Assembly (NCBI RefSeq): GCF_000002425.4
Contig: NC_037262.1
Coordinates: 7,810,998 to 7,874,997, forward strand
Direction: 5' to 3'
DNA from: Physcomitrium patens
Taxonomy: Eukaryota; Streptophyta; Bryopsida; Funariales; Funariaceae
Length of the DNA stretch: 64,000 bases
Position numbers and translations under genes: made by a program. The notes under the pieces were generated by a model. The model made no database searches. It was not told the origin of the DNA and saw only the letters and a list, made by a program, of their open reading frames with translations. Shown here one piece after another: positions 25,124 through 37,952 of this stretch (the stretch's first letter is position 1; every line of letters begins with the position of its first letter).

Positions 25124-25546
25124 ATGGAAAATTAATAGCCAACAGATTCAATTCAAGAGCCATTATTTGTTGACTTATCAAATGAGACATCACAATTATC
25201 ACAGCCTTCAAGGTGATGTAATAGGGATGAAGATCTTCAAGAACGACATATTCTTCCTTGAATAGATAGTAAGTTATAATGTATTTAGTATCACAACCTA
25301 TGAAGAAACTCTTAACATTTGGTGATTTTATTAGAAGTAGGAATAACTTTTCATTGTATTATAAATATTTTATCTAATAGAAGTTATAAAGATTTTAACA
25401 ATGATCAAATAATAGGATGGTTTTTTTGCCTTGGAATAAGACATTATCAATGGTTGAGAAGTCCTATCAACTACCTTTTAAAAGAGCAAATTTCAAAGTA
25501 CATGAAAAATATAATTTATTGCATCTTAGAATTCCTCAATATATAT
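25124..25546 (+). pseudogene. ORF3 of copy B
   Basis: ATG at 25124, directly after AG, opens a colinear copy of the 140-aa ORF3 (QEPLFVDLSNETSQLSQPSR, LVILLEVG, HYQWLRSPINYLLKEQ, FLNI). About eight nonsense codons, almost all explained by C-to-T changes, break it; I see no indel relative to copies C and D. The terminal stop is lost. Confidence 0.65.
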
Positions 25547-25587
25547 TCAGTGCTTCTTGTAGAACTTGTCTCTAGAATGAGAGATAA

Positions 25588-27442
25588 TATCATCGATATA
25601 TATCTATTATAATTTTTATTTAGGTAATATGAATTGGTAGAAGTAGATAAAAATAAATTAATATCATAAAACCTTTTAAAAAAGCTTCCTAGAAGCTTCT
25701 TAGATGCTATTTTGACTTTACATATATTTGTAGTTGATTGATAGGTTAAAAACTTGGTCAACAAACTAACCATATGTGATATGTATTAATAGCTCATAAA
25801 ACAAGCTAACTGTATAGCATCTATATAGAAAACTTACCTTTTAAGTTAAGTTATATTGTCGTGTTGTGGTTTGGCTACCATGTGAAAATAATGTGATTAT
25901 GTATTTAATGTACAATTTACTTAACAACATGGTGAGAGCCATGTTATTGGATTTTATTTGGTTGTAGAATGCAGTTAAAATACTACTTTAAAAAGAGGTT
26001 GTTTAAAAGAATTACTATTAAAATTTATATAACTTTATTTTCTTTTGATAGTGGCTTTTGAGATTGATTTTATTGGTAGTAATTTTAAATATTTAGAGTC
26101 ATTTTTATTAGACATTGGTGATCTTTGAAAACTTATTTTGATTTTTTTATTTGGTCTTTAGAGCATAAATTATGTAAATCATATAAAAAAAAAAGGTTGA
26201 AGAAGAGTTTTAGTAGCAAAGATAATTTAGGACATCTATACAGATGAATGGAGATAGATGATGAAAATCTCCATTAGGCTTTGAGGAAGCTGCGTGGGGC
26301 CATATTAGAGATTAAGGTTAGTTTTTTTAAGCCATTTCAACTTTGAAGGCTAGGATCATCAATTTTAGGTTTTTGGCTATGATTTTGGTACAAATCTTGT
26401 ATGGTTTGGTATTTATATGAAGGAAATATAGGCGCTCCAAGTTAAGGTGTTGTTGTAGGAGCTATTGTTTTTCTTTTTGACATAACGCACGCATACAAAA
26501 GGCAATTGAGGATTGGCAATTGCGACCAGAGAGAGCACTTTTGCGGCAACACTTTTTGTATATTGCTTGCTGGATTCCAAGTTGAAATGAAGGAGTTATT
26601 GGATTTTGAAGTCAGTGCATGCAATCTAAAGGTAGTAAGTGACTTGATTTACTAGTGGTTGTGTCTTGAGCTATATCTTGAGCAATTTGACAAGGTTTTG
26701 GCTCAAAATTTTAGAAAATGTGTAATTTCATGTTAATAAACTTTTTACATAATTTTGATGATATTTGAATATTAGATTCTTGAGATATTAAGAAAATAGT
26801 GCTCAAGTGCTTATAAATTAGGGTTTAGAGCATCTGCTAGAGTTTCTTAGATGCCAAAAGGTCAGAAGTGAATTTGCAATTGGTTTTTTTGTAGTAAAAT
26901 TTATAGGTGAATTCTACCTACCTTATAAATTTGAAACAAATTGAATGGTTAGATTAAGAGTTATGAATTTTTAAAGTTTGTGAAGAGAAAATCCTTCACA
27001 GAAAAAATATGTTTTGAAGGGATTTTGTTACATTTTGAGTTTTATTCAAATTAAAGGAGTTTTGGAAGCTAAGACAAAATTCATATAAAGTTTTAAACAA
27101 AACTCTCTAGAGCTAGATACCTAGTGTATTCCAAGATAACAAATAACGCGATATAACAATGTGTCATGTAAAATCAACATATTTTTGAAGGTCTTATAGA
27201 ACATTGCTACATAGATCTTATATAGATAATATATGTAGAGGCAATAATGAAGTCTTATTCACTCTTGTCAATTTCTTTCTTACTTCTAATCTAGTTTCAA
27301 GAATCTCTTATTTCATTGTCTTTTGCTAATAGCTATTCTAATTTCTTTTTTAATATATATATTTTTCTATTTTTATTTTGTCAAATTTCTTTGAAAGAGT
27401 CTCATTTATTTATTTTCTTTCATAAATTTCTTATCTTTGATA
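25588..27442 (+). repeat. 3' LTR of copy B, split by a family-4 LTR
   Basis: 25588-25856 and 27159-27442 join into a 553-bp family-1 LTR. A degraded polypurine tract (AGAATGAGAGATAA) precedes it. Confidence 0.8.
25857..27158 (+). repeat. Family-4 long solo LTR (1.30 kb)
   Basis: Starts TGTCGTGTTGTGG and ends GCGATATAACA. The flanks (ATAT, ATGT) fit a decayed duplication of host LTR sequence. A second, truncated copy is at 22176-24754. No coding sequence. Confidence 0.7.
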
Positions 27443-27748
27443 TATAGGGACTTCGAGTACAAAAGATTTTTTAAGATTAAAAGACAGCTTTTACTATAGT
27501 TTCAATTTTATTATATTCAAATTCCACAAAGTCCTTCTATTTGGAGATTAGCACTTTCGACTTTGCATTAAGAGTTATATTATCATAGATAAAAAAAAAA
27601 TGATAGAATATTCCACTTAGTTACATTTTATTTAAAAAAAAAATTAGCTACGAAGATTAATTATAAGATTTATAATAATAAACTTTTTATAATTATAGAC
27701 TCTTTATTAAAATAGCATCACTTGTTAAAAGGTGCTATATAGCTTATG

Positions 27749-27783
<35 letters not shown>

Positions 27784-28400
27784 TAAAAATTTGGAATATT
27801 TTATATCAGCTCAGATTTTGAATTTTTGCCAAACTTATTGGAATATGTCATTATTTTGTTTTGATTTTGTGATTACATATCAACTAAAAAAGTAACAAAG
27901 ACTATTAGATGTTTTATCAAAGAAAATATATTCTTCTCCAAAGGCCCGAGAAGCAATATTTGATCAGTAATATACCACTCTTTTGAAGCCAAAATAATTT
28001 TATTTGTCTACTACTTCTATGGTTGCACTTGTTGATTTAAGTTTTTTTGAAAAAAATCTTACAATTTCAACTAAAGACTTATTAGTTTATAATATCAAGC
28101 AATGTTTTAATTATAATAAGTTTAAGTTTGTAGAAGATCTTTTGTATTTTGAAGTTTGTTTATATATTTTACAAGGGTTAGCATGAAATTTGTGTTCTTC
28201 AATTTGATCATGATTTTCCAACTATAAGACATTTTGGATTTAACAAAACATTGGAACTTATCTCTTGAGATTTTTGGTGGCATCAAATGTACAACACTAT
28301 GAAGAACTTTGTCTTCTTGTGTAACATCTATTCAAGTTCTAAGAATTTTTAATATCATCTTTATAGTCTTCTATTGCCACTACCAATCTCAAAGCAATTA
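27443..28400 (+). pseudogene. pol: RNase H and integrase zinc-finger region of element O
   Basis: Continues element O after copy B: ALRVILS and the following RNase H blocks, WNMSLFCFDFVITYQ, then FVEDLLYFEVCLYIL, a decayed HHCC region and LLLPLPISKQL. It contains a (TA)n run at 27749-27781. It ends at the pogo TA target. Confidence 0.75.
27749..27781. repeat. (TA)n microsatellite
   Basis: About 16 TA units inside the RNase H remnant of element O. Confidence 0.9.
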
Positions 28401-28425
28401 CAGTCATCTCTTGATTAAGTACACA
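28401..28425. repeat. Left terminal inverted repeat of the pogo-like element
   Basis: Partner at 38505-38529. TA target at 28399-28400 and 38530-38531. A subterminal AAGTATGCATC block recurs in both orientations near the two ends. Confidence 0.7.
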
Positions 28426-28599
28426 CCTATTTAAGTATGCATCCCAGATAAATATACAAATTTTTTAACAAAAATCTTGGTTCAACTTTTATTGATTAAA
28501 CATGTCATGAAATATCATTTGATGGATGCTTTGTATACTTTTATATTTAAAATTGACAATTATCTATTTGAATTTTTGCTAAAAGAATTCAAATGAGTT

Positions 28600-29340
28600 T
28601 TTTAGATTATCAAAATCGTTTCTTGCTTCATCTTAGGCATCGCTACATAGCAATTGGTCTTTGATCTCAAGCACACTTTTGTAAAGTTGTTTGAAGCTGT
28701 AGAAATTGACATTGCATTTTGTGGATAGAAATTAGGATTGTGATTATTACTTTCTTCATTATTATCTTCTGTAATTTCATCGATAGTCATTATCTTCAAC
28801 ACTTTGTCCACATCTTCTTGAATTGCTTGTGACTATTCTTCATTGTTTTCATCATCGATGTATAAGAATTCTTCCAATGTGCCATTTTCAATTTGAATGT
28901 TCAAAAAGGTAAAATTTTGGATAATTTCAGCCATCAAATCAGCCTCAGGTTCTTTGACAGCATCTTCCAACCTCATGATTTTTGCTTTCTTGAACATAAT
29001 TTTGATTGATAATGTAGAGATAGAATCATTGGCCAGTTTCACATATTCTTCAACATCCAGCAAATGTGTTGGTTTATTGTAAATCACTCCTACTGCTCCT
29101 CATACAAGCCTAGTTGCTTGCTCTTTCTTACAAGCCTTTGTTTCCTTATCAAGTTGGTAAAAACCAAAGACGTCCTTAAGATACAAATACTTCTATCTCT
29201 TTTTAAGTGTAGATATAATTTCCATAACATATGGTAATTTTTAGTTAGTATAATTTGGAAGAAAGAAAAAGACCTTGACATCATCTCTTTCAAATGCTTT
29301 AAAGTAACCTAGAGCATTGTCTAGCAAAAGTAAAACACAG
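28600..29340 (-). pseudogene. pogo transposase, C-terminal part of the DDE domain
   Basis: Immediately after the LTR3 insertion the minus strand reads LLLLDNALGYFKAFERDDVK, the second catalytic Asp block of Tigger-type transposases (usually LLLLDNAPGH). Degraded sequence follows, ending in an acidic tail (DDENNEE, ITEDNNEESNNHNP). Stops and shifts make it non-functional. Confidence 0.7.
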
Positions 29341-31093
29341 TGTCATATTGTAACATGACTATATGGTGAAAGATGATAATATGGATTTTATTATAGAAGA
29401 GCCAAGTTAAAAGATAAAATAGAAAAACATGGATAAAAGATAAGAAGGTAATAAAACTTTTAGAAGTAGTACTGCCTTTTTACAAAAGTGACTTCTACTT
29501 ACTTTGTAGGACCATAAATAAAACAAAACAAAGTAGATTGAAAAAATAAATGATATAAGCATCTTTAGAATGAAATTAAGAGTAAATTCTAGAAAAATTT
29601 ACTTAGAAAAATTAGATATTGATACCCAGAGAGGGCCGGTTATGAATTAGGATCAAAATCAGACCCTGAGGCACAAATCCAAGTCTCGATGACAACTTGG
29701 GGGTTCTATTGTAGGTCGAAGAATGTGATTTGATAGCAAACTAAATAAGGTTTTTATGAGCATTAGTTTTGGACGATTTGGAATTGTTATGACTTTGTAA
29801 GAGCTTTACAAAGTCAAGTTTGTTTTCAGATGACTTGGGTTTTATGAAATAAAATAGGGTTGACGTTTTGGACAATTTCAAGAGTTTTGTAATAGATCTA
29901 TAAGTGAAATTTTTTGGATTATTGGTCATAGTTGTGCTTAATTTGTATTATGAATCTTTTCTTGATCTAATAAATAAGTTGAGGGTTATTGAGGTTTAAG
30001 TGGGTCAAGGTCTTAAAAAGTAGAATTTTAGGTCTAGTGAGGGTTTTCAAGATCTCTTGCAATCTACTTGCTAGATTGGAGTGAAATTTGTGTGAGAAGA
30101 TATTAGACTTATTTTTCTATGTGTTTAAGAATTTTGAGATCAATCGAATGGTGAAAAAGAGAGATATTGGCTTTGAAAGATTGGCATCAAGGTTGGAGAA
30201 GGAGGCGAGCCAATATTCAAGCATATTTTTGAGGTTATCATCTATATAGTAATTCCGATCCTTTTCAAATTTTTTGTGCTTGTTTTCAACTTAGTTTTTA
30301 AAAAGTATGCAAAATTTGAGTTAAGATAAACAGTTCATTCATTAGTTATTGAGGTTTAAATCTGTTGTAGAAATTACTAGGATTTGGTTAAGATTTGGTT
30401 TAAGATTTAGGATTTCGTTAGGATTTGATTTAGAATTAAGAGTTGGTTAATATTTGGTTTAAGATTTAGGATTTGGTTTAGGATTTGGTTTAGGATTTAA
30501 GGTTTTATTAGGATTTGATTTAGGATTAAGGATTTGATTAGGATTTTATTAGGATTAAAATTTAGTTAGGATTTGATTTAGGATTAGAATTTGGTTAGGA
30601 TTTGATTTAGGATTAGGATTTGGTTAGGGTTTGATTTAGGATTTAGGATTTGGTTAGGATTTGGTTTAGGATTTGATTTAGGATTTAAGATTTGGTTAGG
30701 ATTTGATTTAGGATTTAAGGTTTGATTAAGATTTGATTTAGGATTTAAGATTTTATTAGGATTTTTTTAGGATTTAAGATTTAGTTAATTTTTAGCCTAA
30801 AGTTTGAATGAAGTCCAATAGGATTTTAACTAGGATTAAATTAAGATTGAATTGAGATGTATTTGAAATTTATTTGTGATCATTCTAATATTTCTTTAAT
30901 ATTTCTTATTATTTCTTTATATTTCTTTTGAGGTTTCTTTGAATTTGATTAAAGCTTGCTTAGCATTCTTATGGTCTATTTGAATTTGATAAGTATTCTA
31001 TTAGAGTTAGGATTTAATTGTTATGATTTCCATTCTACCTTTGACAATCAGATACCCAGAGCATTTTCAAGCAAGATTTCACGTATTATGACA
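29341..31093 (+). repeat. Family-3 long solo LTR (1.75 kb) inside the pogo transposase
   Basis: Starts TGTCATATTGTAACATGAC and ends GTATTATGACA. A minisatellite of GGATTTGRTTTAGGATT-like units fills about 30370-30780. No clear target duplication is visible (CACAG versus ATGAT). No genes. Confidence 0.75.
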
Positions 31094-31467
31094 ATGATGG
31101 CTAGTTCGCTTTTTTACTTTGGGATAAAATACTTCATTAAACTATTTTCAGTCAATCTCAATATCTATCCATGCTTTGCCTTGACTAAAGAATTTCAAAT
31201 GCCATTCACGATTTTTGATGTAGGCTGGACTTTTAGGCTTTCTAACTAATGTGCATAAAATTTTGTGTGTTCCAGTAGCATTGGCACAAACAACAAGCAA
31301 GACCCGGTCTTTTATTTTTTTCTTATCTTGTGGAGTATTGAGATCTTCAGACGATATGAAGAGAATGTATCTTGGTAGCACTAGATAAAACAAACCCATT
31401 TTATCCATATTATAGATATTATTTAGGTTATACTATTTGATTACAATATATAGCTCATTCAATGATG
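31094..31467 (-). pseudogene. pogo transposase, first DDE block
   Basis: Minus-strand frame with NMDKMGLFY (first catalytic Asp; family norm NxDETGLFY), KKKIKDRVLLVVCANATGT, HKILCTLVRKPKSPA and KAWIDIEI, a clear pogo/Tigger signature. It is bounded by LTR3 on one side and copy C on the other. Confidence 0.8.
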
Positions 31468-31932
31468 TGTCATAGACATACTCATGTAAGCCAATAATTA
31501 CATGTATAAATAGGTAGAAATAAGTAAAAGTAGATAAAAATAAGTTAAATCTATGGTATTTGGTATGGAAGCTTCCTAAAAGCTTCATAGACATTGCTTT
31601 GACTTTTTAGGTATCTTTAATTGACTTTTTGGGATTAGAATAAATATCAACAAGTTGGCCATGTGCCACACATCTTGTTAGTTTAAAGACCAAGCTAACT
31701 ATATGGCCCACACGTAGAAAAACTTGCCTTGTAAGTCAAGGCATGTGTCCTACAAAGTCAACACATATTGGAGGTCCTATAGAACATCGCCATGTAGCCC
31801 CCAATTAAATAGTATATATAGAGATAAGAGTGAAGCCTTCTTCACTCTTGTCAACTTCTTTCTTGCTTCCAGTCTAGTTTCAAGGGTCTCTAATTTTCTT
31901 GGCTTTTAGCAATAGCCATTCTAATTTCTTTC

Positions 31933-32000
<68 letters not shown>

Positions 32001-32077
32001 GTTATTTCTATTTTGTCATCTTTTTTTGAGAGAAGTCTTACTTGTTATTTGTCTTTATCATGTTCTTATCCTTGACA
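31468..32077 (+). repeat. 5' LTR of copy C
   Basis: 610 bp, TGTCATAGACAT to CCTTGACA. It carries a 63-bp (AT)n expansion at 31935-31997 that copy D lacks. A palindrome AAGAGTGAAG..CTTCACTCTT follows the TATA box. Confidence 0.9.
31935..31997. repeat. (AT)n microsatellite in the 5' LTR of copy C
   Basis: About 31 AT units. The same site in the 3' LTR is expanded too (37819-37872). Confidence 0.95.
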
Positions 32078-32079
32078 GA

Positions 32080-32090
32080 TTGACAAGAGT
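32080..32090 (+). other. Self-primer binding site of copy C
   Basis: TTGACAAGAGT, 2 nt after the LTR, fully complementary to ACTCTTGTCAA at the predicted RNA start in its own 5' LTR. TATCAGAGC, resembling part of the initiator-tRNA primer site, follows at 32101. Confidence 0.65.
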
Positions 32091-32289
32091 ACACTTACAA
32101 TATCAGAGCTTTGTCTAATCTTGATTAAGAGTGGATTACGTCTTTTTCTTCATAAGACACAAGTATATTAGAAGTTGTGGATTACTCTCTTCTAAACTGA
32201 TATAATCCTTAGTATTTTCTTTGTTTTCAAATCCTGTCTTCTATTTGTCTTGAGCAATATTAAACATCTTCTCTTTTCTAAGTGTTATC

Positions 32290-33297
32290 ATGGCAGAACT
32301 TGCTGAAATGAAGAGTACAATGGCACAAATGCAAGAGCAATTGAGGGAGTTAATGCTTGCGATGCATCAACTCAATTTACCATGATAAGGAGCAACAAGA
32401 TTGACAAGAAGTAAAGATATAGAAATGATTGGAGCTGCTTCAATATCTGCACCAAATCATGTCTCTTCTCCTATGGTGGAATGCCCTTCAAATGTTAGAG
32501 AACCAAGAATTATCCTACCCGAGAAGTTTGATGGTACCAAATTAAAGTTTAGGGGATTTATCAATCAAGTACAACTTGTGATTGAACTTCAATCCCAAAG
32601 CTATCCAACTCCAAGATTGCAAGTTAGATTCATTGGTACGCTCCTTTCAGGTTCAGCATTATCATGGTTTTTATCTTTTCTTGAATGACGAGATCCAATA
32701 TTGGATAATGTGGAGGCTTTTTTGGTGGAGTTTCGATCCATGAATAGAGAACATGATGCAATTCGTATTACAACCAATAAGATCCATATTTTACGACAAG
32801 ACAATCGATCAATAATATTATATGCTTCACAATTTTGACAACTTGTAATTGATATCAAGTGGGATGATGCTACTTTTATTAGCCAATTTCTCTACGGATT
32901 ATAATATGAGGTAAAAAAATTAATGCTCAAGTTACTTGATCCTCAAACATTGAATCAAGCAATTGACTTTGCTGTGAAGTGCGACAATCACCTTTTTGAA
33001 TTTTGATCTAAAAACCGTACAAGTAGACCTCAACGTTACTATAATTCAATAACAACACCAACATCTCTTCAACACATACATTCGGAAGTAGAGGATATGC
33101 AAATTGATGCAATACGTTTCAAACCTCTTATTGAGCAAGAAAAGACTTGTCGTTGTCAAGAAGAATTGTGCTTATATTGTGAAGAACCTAAGCACAATGC
33201 TTAACATTGTTCAAAGAAATGACGCAACCATAAAATGAGAAGTACAGCAATCAAAGAAGATAGTATGTCAAAAAATGAATTTGTCCAGCTACAATAA
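32290..33297 (+). pseudogene. gag: gag of copy C
   Basis: ATG at 32290 (MAELAEMKSTMAQMQEQLRE) to TAA at 33295-33297, 336 codons against 335 in copy D. Capsid blocks RNxVQLVIELQSQSYPTPRL and ALSWFLSFLE and zinc knuckle CLYCEEPKHNA are clear. Stops replace Arg, Trp or Gln codons (for example in place of WRNP and WLQ). The frameshift module lies at 33270-33312. Confidence 0.85.
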
Positions 33298-33312
33298 AGA
33301 CCGTGCGGCTGG
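33270..33312 (+). promoter_or_regulatory. gag-pol frameshift module of copy C
   Basis: Canonical slippery heptamer A AAA AAT (33270-33276), 8-nt spacer, then a stem-loop 33285-33312 with CCAGCTACA pairing TGCGGCTGG through a G-U and one mismatch. The gag stop lies in the loop. Confidence 0.65.
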
Positions 33313-36300
33313 AATCTTGTACAACACCTAGTGAAGGTCCTATCCTTTCCTCAAAACCCTCTCTATATTTTACAATAAATATTATTCTAGGACCTAAACA
33401 TCTCAAAGCCTCTATCTTACTAAATTTAGGAGCCTCAGTATGTTTCTTAGATGAAAAATTTACTAAAAGACATAGCATATTTTTAGTAAAGAAAACTAAA
33501 CCTATTCATGTAGAAGTCATAGATGGTCGTCCGTTGTCTTCAGGAGATGTTACTCATGAAACCCTTCTTATAGAAATAACAATTAATGATCATAGTAGCA
33601 TTATAATATTTAATATCATTAGATCTCTTTCTAATCCAATCATTTTAGGTTTATCATGGCTAAAAAAATATAATTCTAAAATAGATTGGACTTCTCGTAG
33701 TTTTGACTTTTCTGAAAGTATAACTAAGAGTGTAGTTAATCAAGTAAAAAGTCATAAGTCTAGTATAATTAAACCTATATTTGTAGGTGCAAGTGCTTTC
33801 TTGCATGCTGCAAAAGAATGATCATCTTTTGTCATTTATACCATACCTATTTCTACTACTGGAAAGACTTCAAGAGGTATTCTAAGCCAATATCAAGATT
33901 TTTAAGATGTATTTGAGAAAAAGAATGCGGATACTCTTCCAGAACATCGTTCCTATGATTGCTCAATTAACCTTCAAGAAGGACCACAACTGCCATTTGG
34001 ACCAATCTACAATTTATCTCAAAATGAGTCAGCAAAACTCAAGGAGTATATTGAAGAGAATTTGGCCAAAAACTTTATACACCATTCCAAATCTCCAGTA
34101 GGAGCTCCAATTTTATTTGTGAAGAAAAAAGATGGATCATTGCGGATGTGTGTTGGTTATCGAGGACTCAATAAAATCACTATCAAAAACAGGTACCCCC
34201 TACCTTTGATATCTAGACTTCTTGATCAGTTGAATCAAGCTAAGATCTATAGAAAAATAGATCTACCAAGAGCATATAATTTGATATGCATCAAAGAAGG
34301 AGATGAATGAAAGACTTCATTTCGAACAAGGTATGGACATTTCGAATACAACGTCATGCCTTTTGGACTTACAAATGCACTAGCAGTATTCCAACATCTA
34401 ATGAATGATGTTTTTTGGGAGTTTTTAGATTATTTTTTTGTCTGTTACCTAGATGACATCTTAATCTATTCTAAGAACCTAAATGAACATGAACTTCATG
34501 TTCGCCAAATATTACAAAAATTAAGAGATGCAGGACTCTATGCAAAGATAAAAAAAGTATATATTTCATACTACTCAAGTCGACTTTTTAGGATATATTA
34601 TTTCAAATGATGGACTTATGATGGATCCTAAAAAAGTTCAAACTATTATGGATTGAAAGATCCCAAAAATGGTAAGAGTTGTCAAATGCTTTTTGGAATT
34701 TACCAACTATTATCGAATTTTTAGGAAAGACATCTGTCAAGTTGTAGCTCCACTTACACATTTGACTTGCAAAGACAAACTTCAATGAAATCAAGAAGAA
34801 GAAGTAGCATTTGAAGCTTTGAAGACAACCTTTGTTTCTGCACCAATCTTGTATCGCATCAATTTTTTTAAGCCATTTTTTATGGAAATAGACACATCAG
34901 ATTTTACTTTGGATGCCATATTGTCACAAACAAAAACAGATGATAAAATTCAACCAATAGCTTTTCACTTCAGAAAATTTTTAGTAGTGGAGATCAACTA
35001 CGAGATCCACGACAAAGAACTTCTTACAATTGTAGATTTGTTTCAAGAATGGTGCCATTATCTAGAAGGTGCTTCCAACCTAGTCACAGTGTATACGGAT
35101 CACAAGAACCTTGAATATTTTATGTCAGTACATGTTTTGAATTGTCGCCAAGCTCGTTGGAGTATGTCTTTGTCAAGATTCGAATTCAAGATCACTTATC
35201 AACAAAGAAAATAATAAGATTTTTCAGATGCACTCTCTACACGATCTTATCTTACACTAAAGAAAGGAGATGTTACTTTTGATCAACAACAAATAATTCT
35301 CATGAAGCCAAAGCATCTTCATCTTCGAGCAATGAAATCAATACTAACTGTTGATTCAGCTTTCATTAAGCAAGTTTAGTCAAGAATGTCTTCTGATTCT
35401 CTTATTCGTGATATGAAGAGAAATCCTTTTAAGTCTCATGATACTTCCAAGTTTGAATTCAAGAAGAATCTACTATATTTTGAGGGACGCCTATATGTTC
35501 CAGAAGGTGAAGCTCGATTACGTGTTCTTCAAGCTCGTCATGACTTTCCAATAGCAAGACATTTTGGATACAATAAAACTTTGGAACTAATATCCAACGA
35601 TTTTTGATGGCCACAAATGTAAAAAGCAGTCAAAGATTTTGTACAATCTTGTGATGTTTGCTTATGATCAAAAACTCCTTGTCATCCACCTTATGGACTT
35701 CTTCAGCCATTACCCATTCCAGAACAACCATGGTCTTTTATTTCTATGGATTTTATTACGGATCTTCCAATCTCAAGTTCTTATGACTCTATATTCGTGA
35801 TCGTAGATTGTTTTACCAAGATGGTACATTTTATACCATATACAAAATCTATCATAGGTGAAGAAATAGCTAAGCTCTTTCTTGATAATATCTATTGCTA
35901 TCATGGATTATTCAAGGATATTATATCAGATAGGAGAACTCAATTTGTATCAAGATTTTGGCAGGCTCTTTTCAAGATTCTAAAAGTAGATATAAAACTA
36001 TCTTCGATATTTCATCCTCAAATTGATGGATAAACAGAGCGTGTTAATCAAGTTTTGGAATAGTATTTAAGATGTACCATTAACTACCAACAAGACGATT
36101 GGACAACTCTTTTGCCATTGGCAAAGTTTGCTTACAATAACACGGTACATTCTTCTACAAAATAAACACCTTTCTTTGCTAATTATGGTTATCATCGACG
36201 ACTTGATACTTTTGACTTTTCAAAAGTTGATAATCTTGTTGTGAAAGATTTGGCAATTCATTTCTTAGAGCTACATGCAACGATGAAGGCACAGTTAAAA

Positions 36301-36792
36301 GAAGCTCAAGAACAACAAAAGATCAATGCAGATGTCTATCGAAAGGAACAACCACCATTCCATATAGGTGATAAGGTATGGTTACTTTGTCGTAATATCA
36401 AGACCACTCGCCCTTGTGATAAGTTGGATTATTGAAGGCTTGGACCATTTTCTATTTTTGTATAAATCAATCCAGTTGCATATTGTTTACATCTATTGGA
36501 GTCAATGAAAATCCATCCAATATTCCACGTGTTTCTTCTTCAACCATACAAGATAATGGACATACCAAGAAGAAGATAAGCTCCACCTCCTCCTCTAGAA
36601 GTAGACAATAATGAAGAGTTTGAAGTGGAAGAAGTCTTAGATTCAAGGCGGCGCCGAAATAAATTAGAATATCTTATCCATTGGCGTGGATATGATATTA
36701 GTGAATGCACATGGTAGCCAGTAAAGAATCTTATAAATGCAGCAAAGGTGATGGAGGCTTTTCATTGACGACACCCATCAAAATCAAGATAA
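33304..36792 (+). pseudogene. pol: pol of copy C (PR-RT-RNH-IN-chromodomain)
   Basis: Colinear with copy D pol. Protease LLNLGASVCFLDEKF (DSG changed); [16 protein letters not shown] (YLDD intact); RNase H EIDTSDFTLDAILSQ; integrase with HDFPIARHFGYN, MDFITDLPIS and SDRRTQFVSRFWQ; chromodomain VEEVLDSRRRRNKLEYL, ending KSR at 36789. More than a dozen stops occur where copy D has Trp, Arg or Gln, and one small frame change lies near 34545. Non-functional. Confidence 0.88.
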
Positions 36793-36886
36793 AAACCTTT
36801 TTTATAAAAGAAACAAGATCTAGGCAAGTTATCATAGTACTTTCAATCCTTGTTTGTAGTTTCTTTGTAGTTGTGACGCTCAAGAG

Positions 36887-37309
36887 ATGGAGAATCAAAA
36901 ACCAACAGATTTAACTCAAGAGCCTTTGTTTGTTGATCTACCGGACAAGATATTACGATTGTCACAACCTTCAAGACGATGCAATCGAGATGAAGAACTT
37001 TAAGAATGACATGTTTTTCCTCGAATAGATGACAAAATATAATGCGTTTGATATCACAACCTTAGAAGGGACTCTCGATGTTTGGTGATTTGATTAGAGG
37101 TAGGAACAACTCCTGATGGTGTTCCAAATGGTTTATTCGAAGGAAGTTATAAAGGCCTCAATAATGATCAAATAATTAAGTAGTCTTCTCGCCCTGGTAT
37201 GAGACACTACTGATGGTTGAGAGGCCCTATCAATCATCTTTGATGAGAACATAGATTAGAATATGTGGTGAATACAATTCGTCGCATCATAGATTTTTTC
37301 AACATATGA
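36887..37309 (+). pseudogene. ORF3 of copy C
   Basis: Exactly 423 nt, the same length as intact ORF3 of copy D, with no indel. ATG follows AG directly. Reads MENQKPTDLTQEPLFVDLPD, LVIxLEVGTTPDGV, RPGMRHY and INHL..., EYVVNTIRRIIDFFNI. About nine nonsense codons, nearly all C-to-T type. Confidence 0.7.
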
Positions 37310-37350
37310 TGATTGCTCATTGTGGAACTTATCCCTAGAAGGGGAAGTAA

Positions 37351-37812
37351 TATCATGGACATATGCATGTAAGCCAATAATTACATGTATAAATAGGTAG
37401 AAGTAGGTAAAAGTAGATAAAAGTAAGTTAATTCTATAATATTTGATATGGAAGCTTCCTAAAAGCTTCATAGACATTGCTTTGACTTTATAGGTATCTT
37501 TAATTGACTTTTTGGGATTAGAAACGTAATCAACAAGTTAGCCATGTCCCACACATGTTGTTAGCTTGAAGACCAAGTTAACTATGTAGCCCACACGTAG
37601 AAAAACTTGCCTTATAAGTCAAGATATGTGTCCTACAAAGTCAACACATATTGGAGGTCCTATAGAATGTCGCCACGTAGTCCCTGATTAAATAGTATAT
37701 ATAGAGACAAGAATGAAGCCTTCTTCACTCTTGTCAACTCTTTTCTTGCTTCCAGTCTAGTTTCAAGGATCTCTAGTTTTCTTGGCTTTTGGCAATAGCC
37801 ATTCTTGTTTCT

Positions 37813-37874
<62 letters not shown>

Positions 37875-37952
37875 AGTTATTTCTATTTTGTCATCTTTCT
37901 TTGAGAGAAGTCTTACTTGTTATTTATCTTTATCATATTCTTGTCCTTGACA
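37351..37952 (+). repeat. 3' LTR of copy C
   Basis: 602 bp; the TG start has decayed to TA. Polypurine tract AGAAGGGGAAGTAA precedes it. (AT)n run at 37819-37872. Confidence 0.9.
37819..37872. repeat. (AT)n microsatellite in the 3' LTR of copy C
   Basis: About 27 AT units at the same LTR position as 31935-31997. Confidence 0.95.

Larger units (their letters stand above)
10956..27442 (+). mobile_element. Copy B: decayed family-1 chromovirus containing copia, LTR3 and LTR4 insertions
   Basis: Family-1 LTRs flank it, with likely target duplication AATAG/TATAG (four of five bases). Internal order is gag, protease, RT, RNase H, integrase, chromodomain, ORF3, as in intact copy D. Its 3' LTR, without the LTR4 insert, adds up to 553 bp, equal to the 552 bp of copy D. 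It lies inside the RT-RNase H region of element O. Confidence 0.85.
31468..37952 (+). mobile_element. Copy C: full-length but decayed family-1 chromovirus
   Basis: LTRs at 31468-32077 and 37351-37952 are flanked by a perfect 5-bp duplication TGATG (31463-31467 and 37953-37957). It has gag, pol, ORF3 and a polypurine tract in the same places as copy D, with many nonsense codons and few indels. It interrupts the pogo transposase between its DNA-binding and catalytic parts. Confidence 0.92.
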
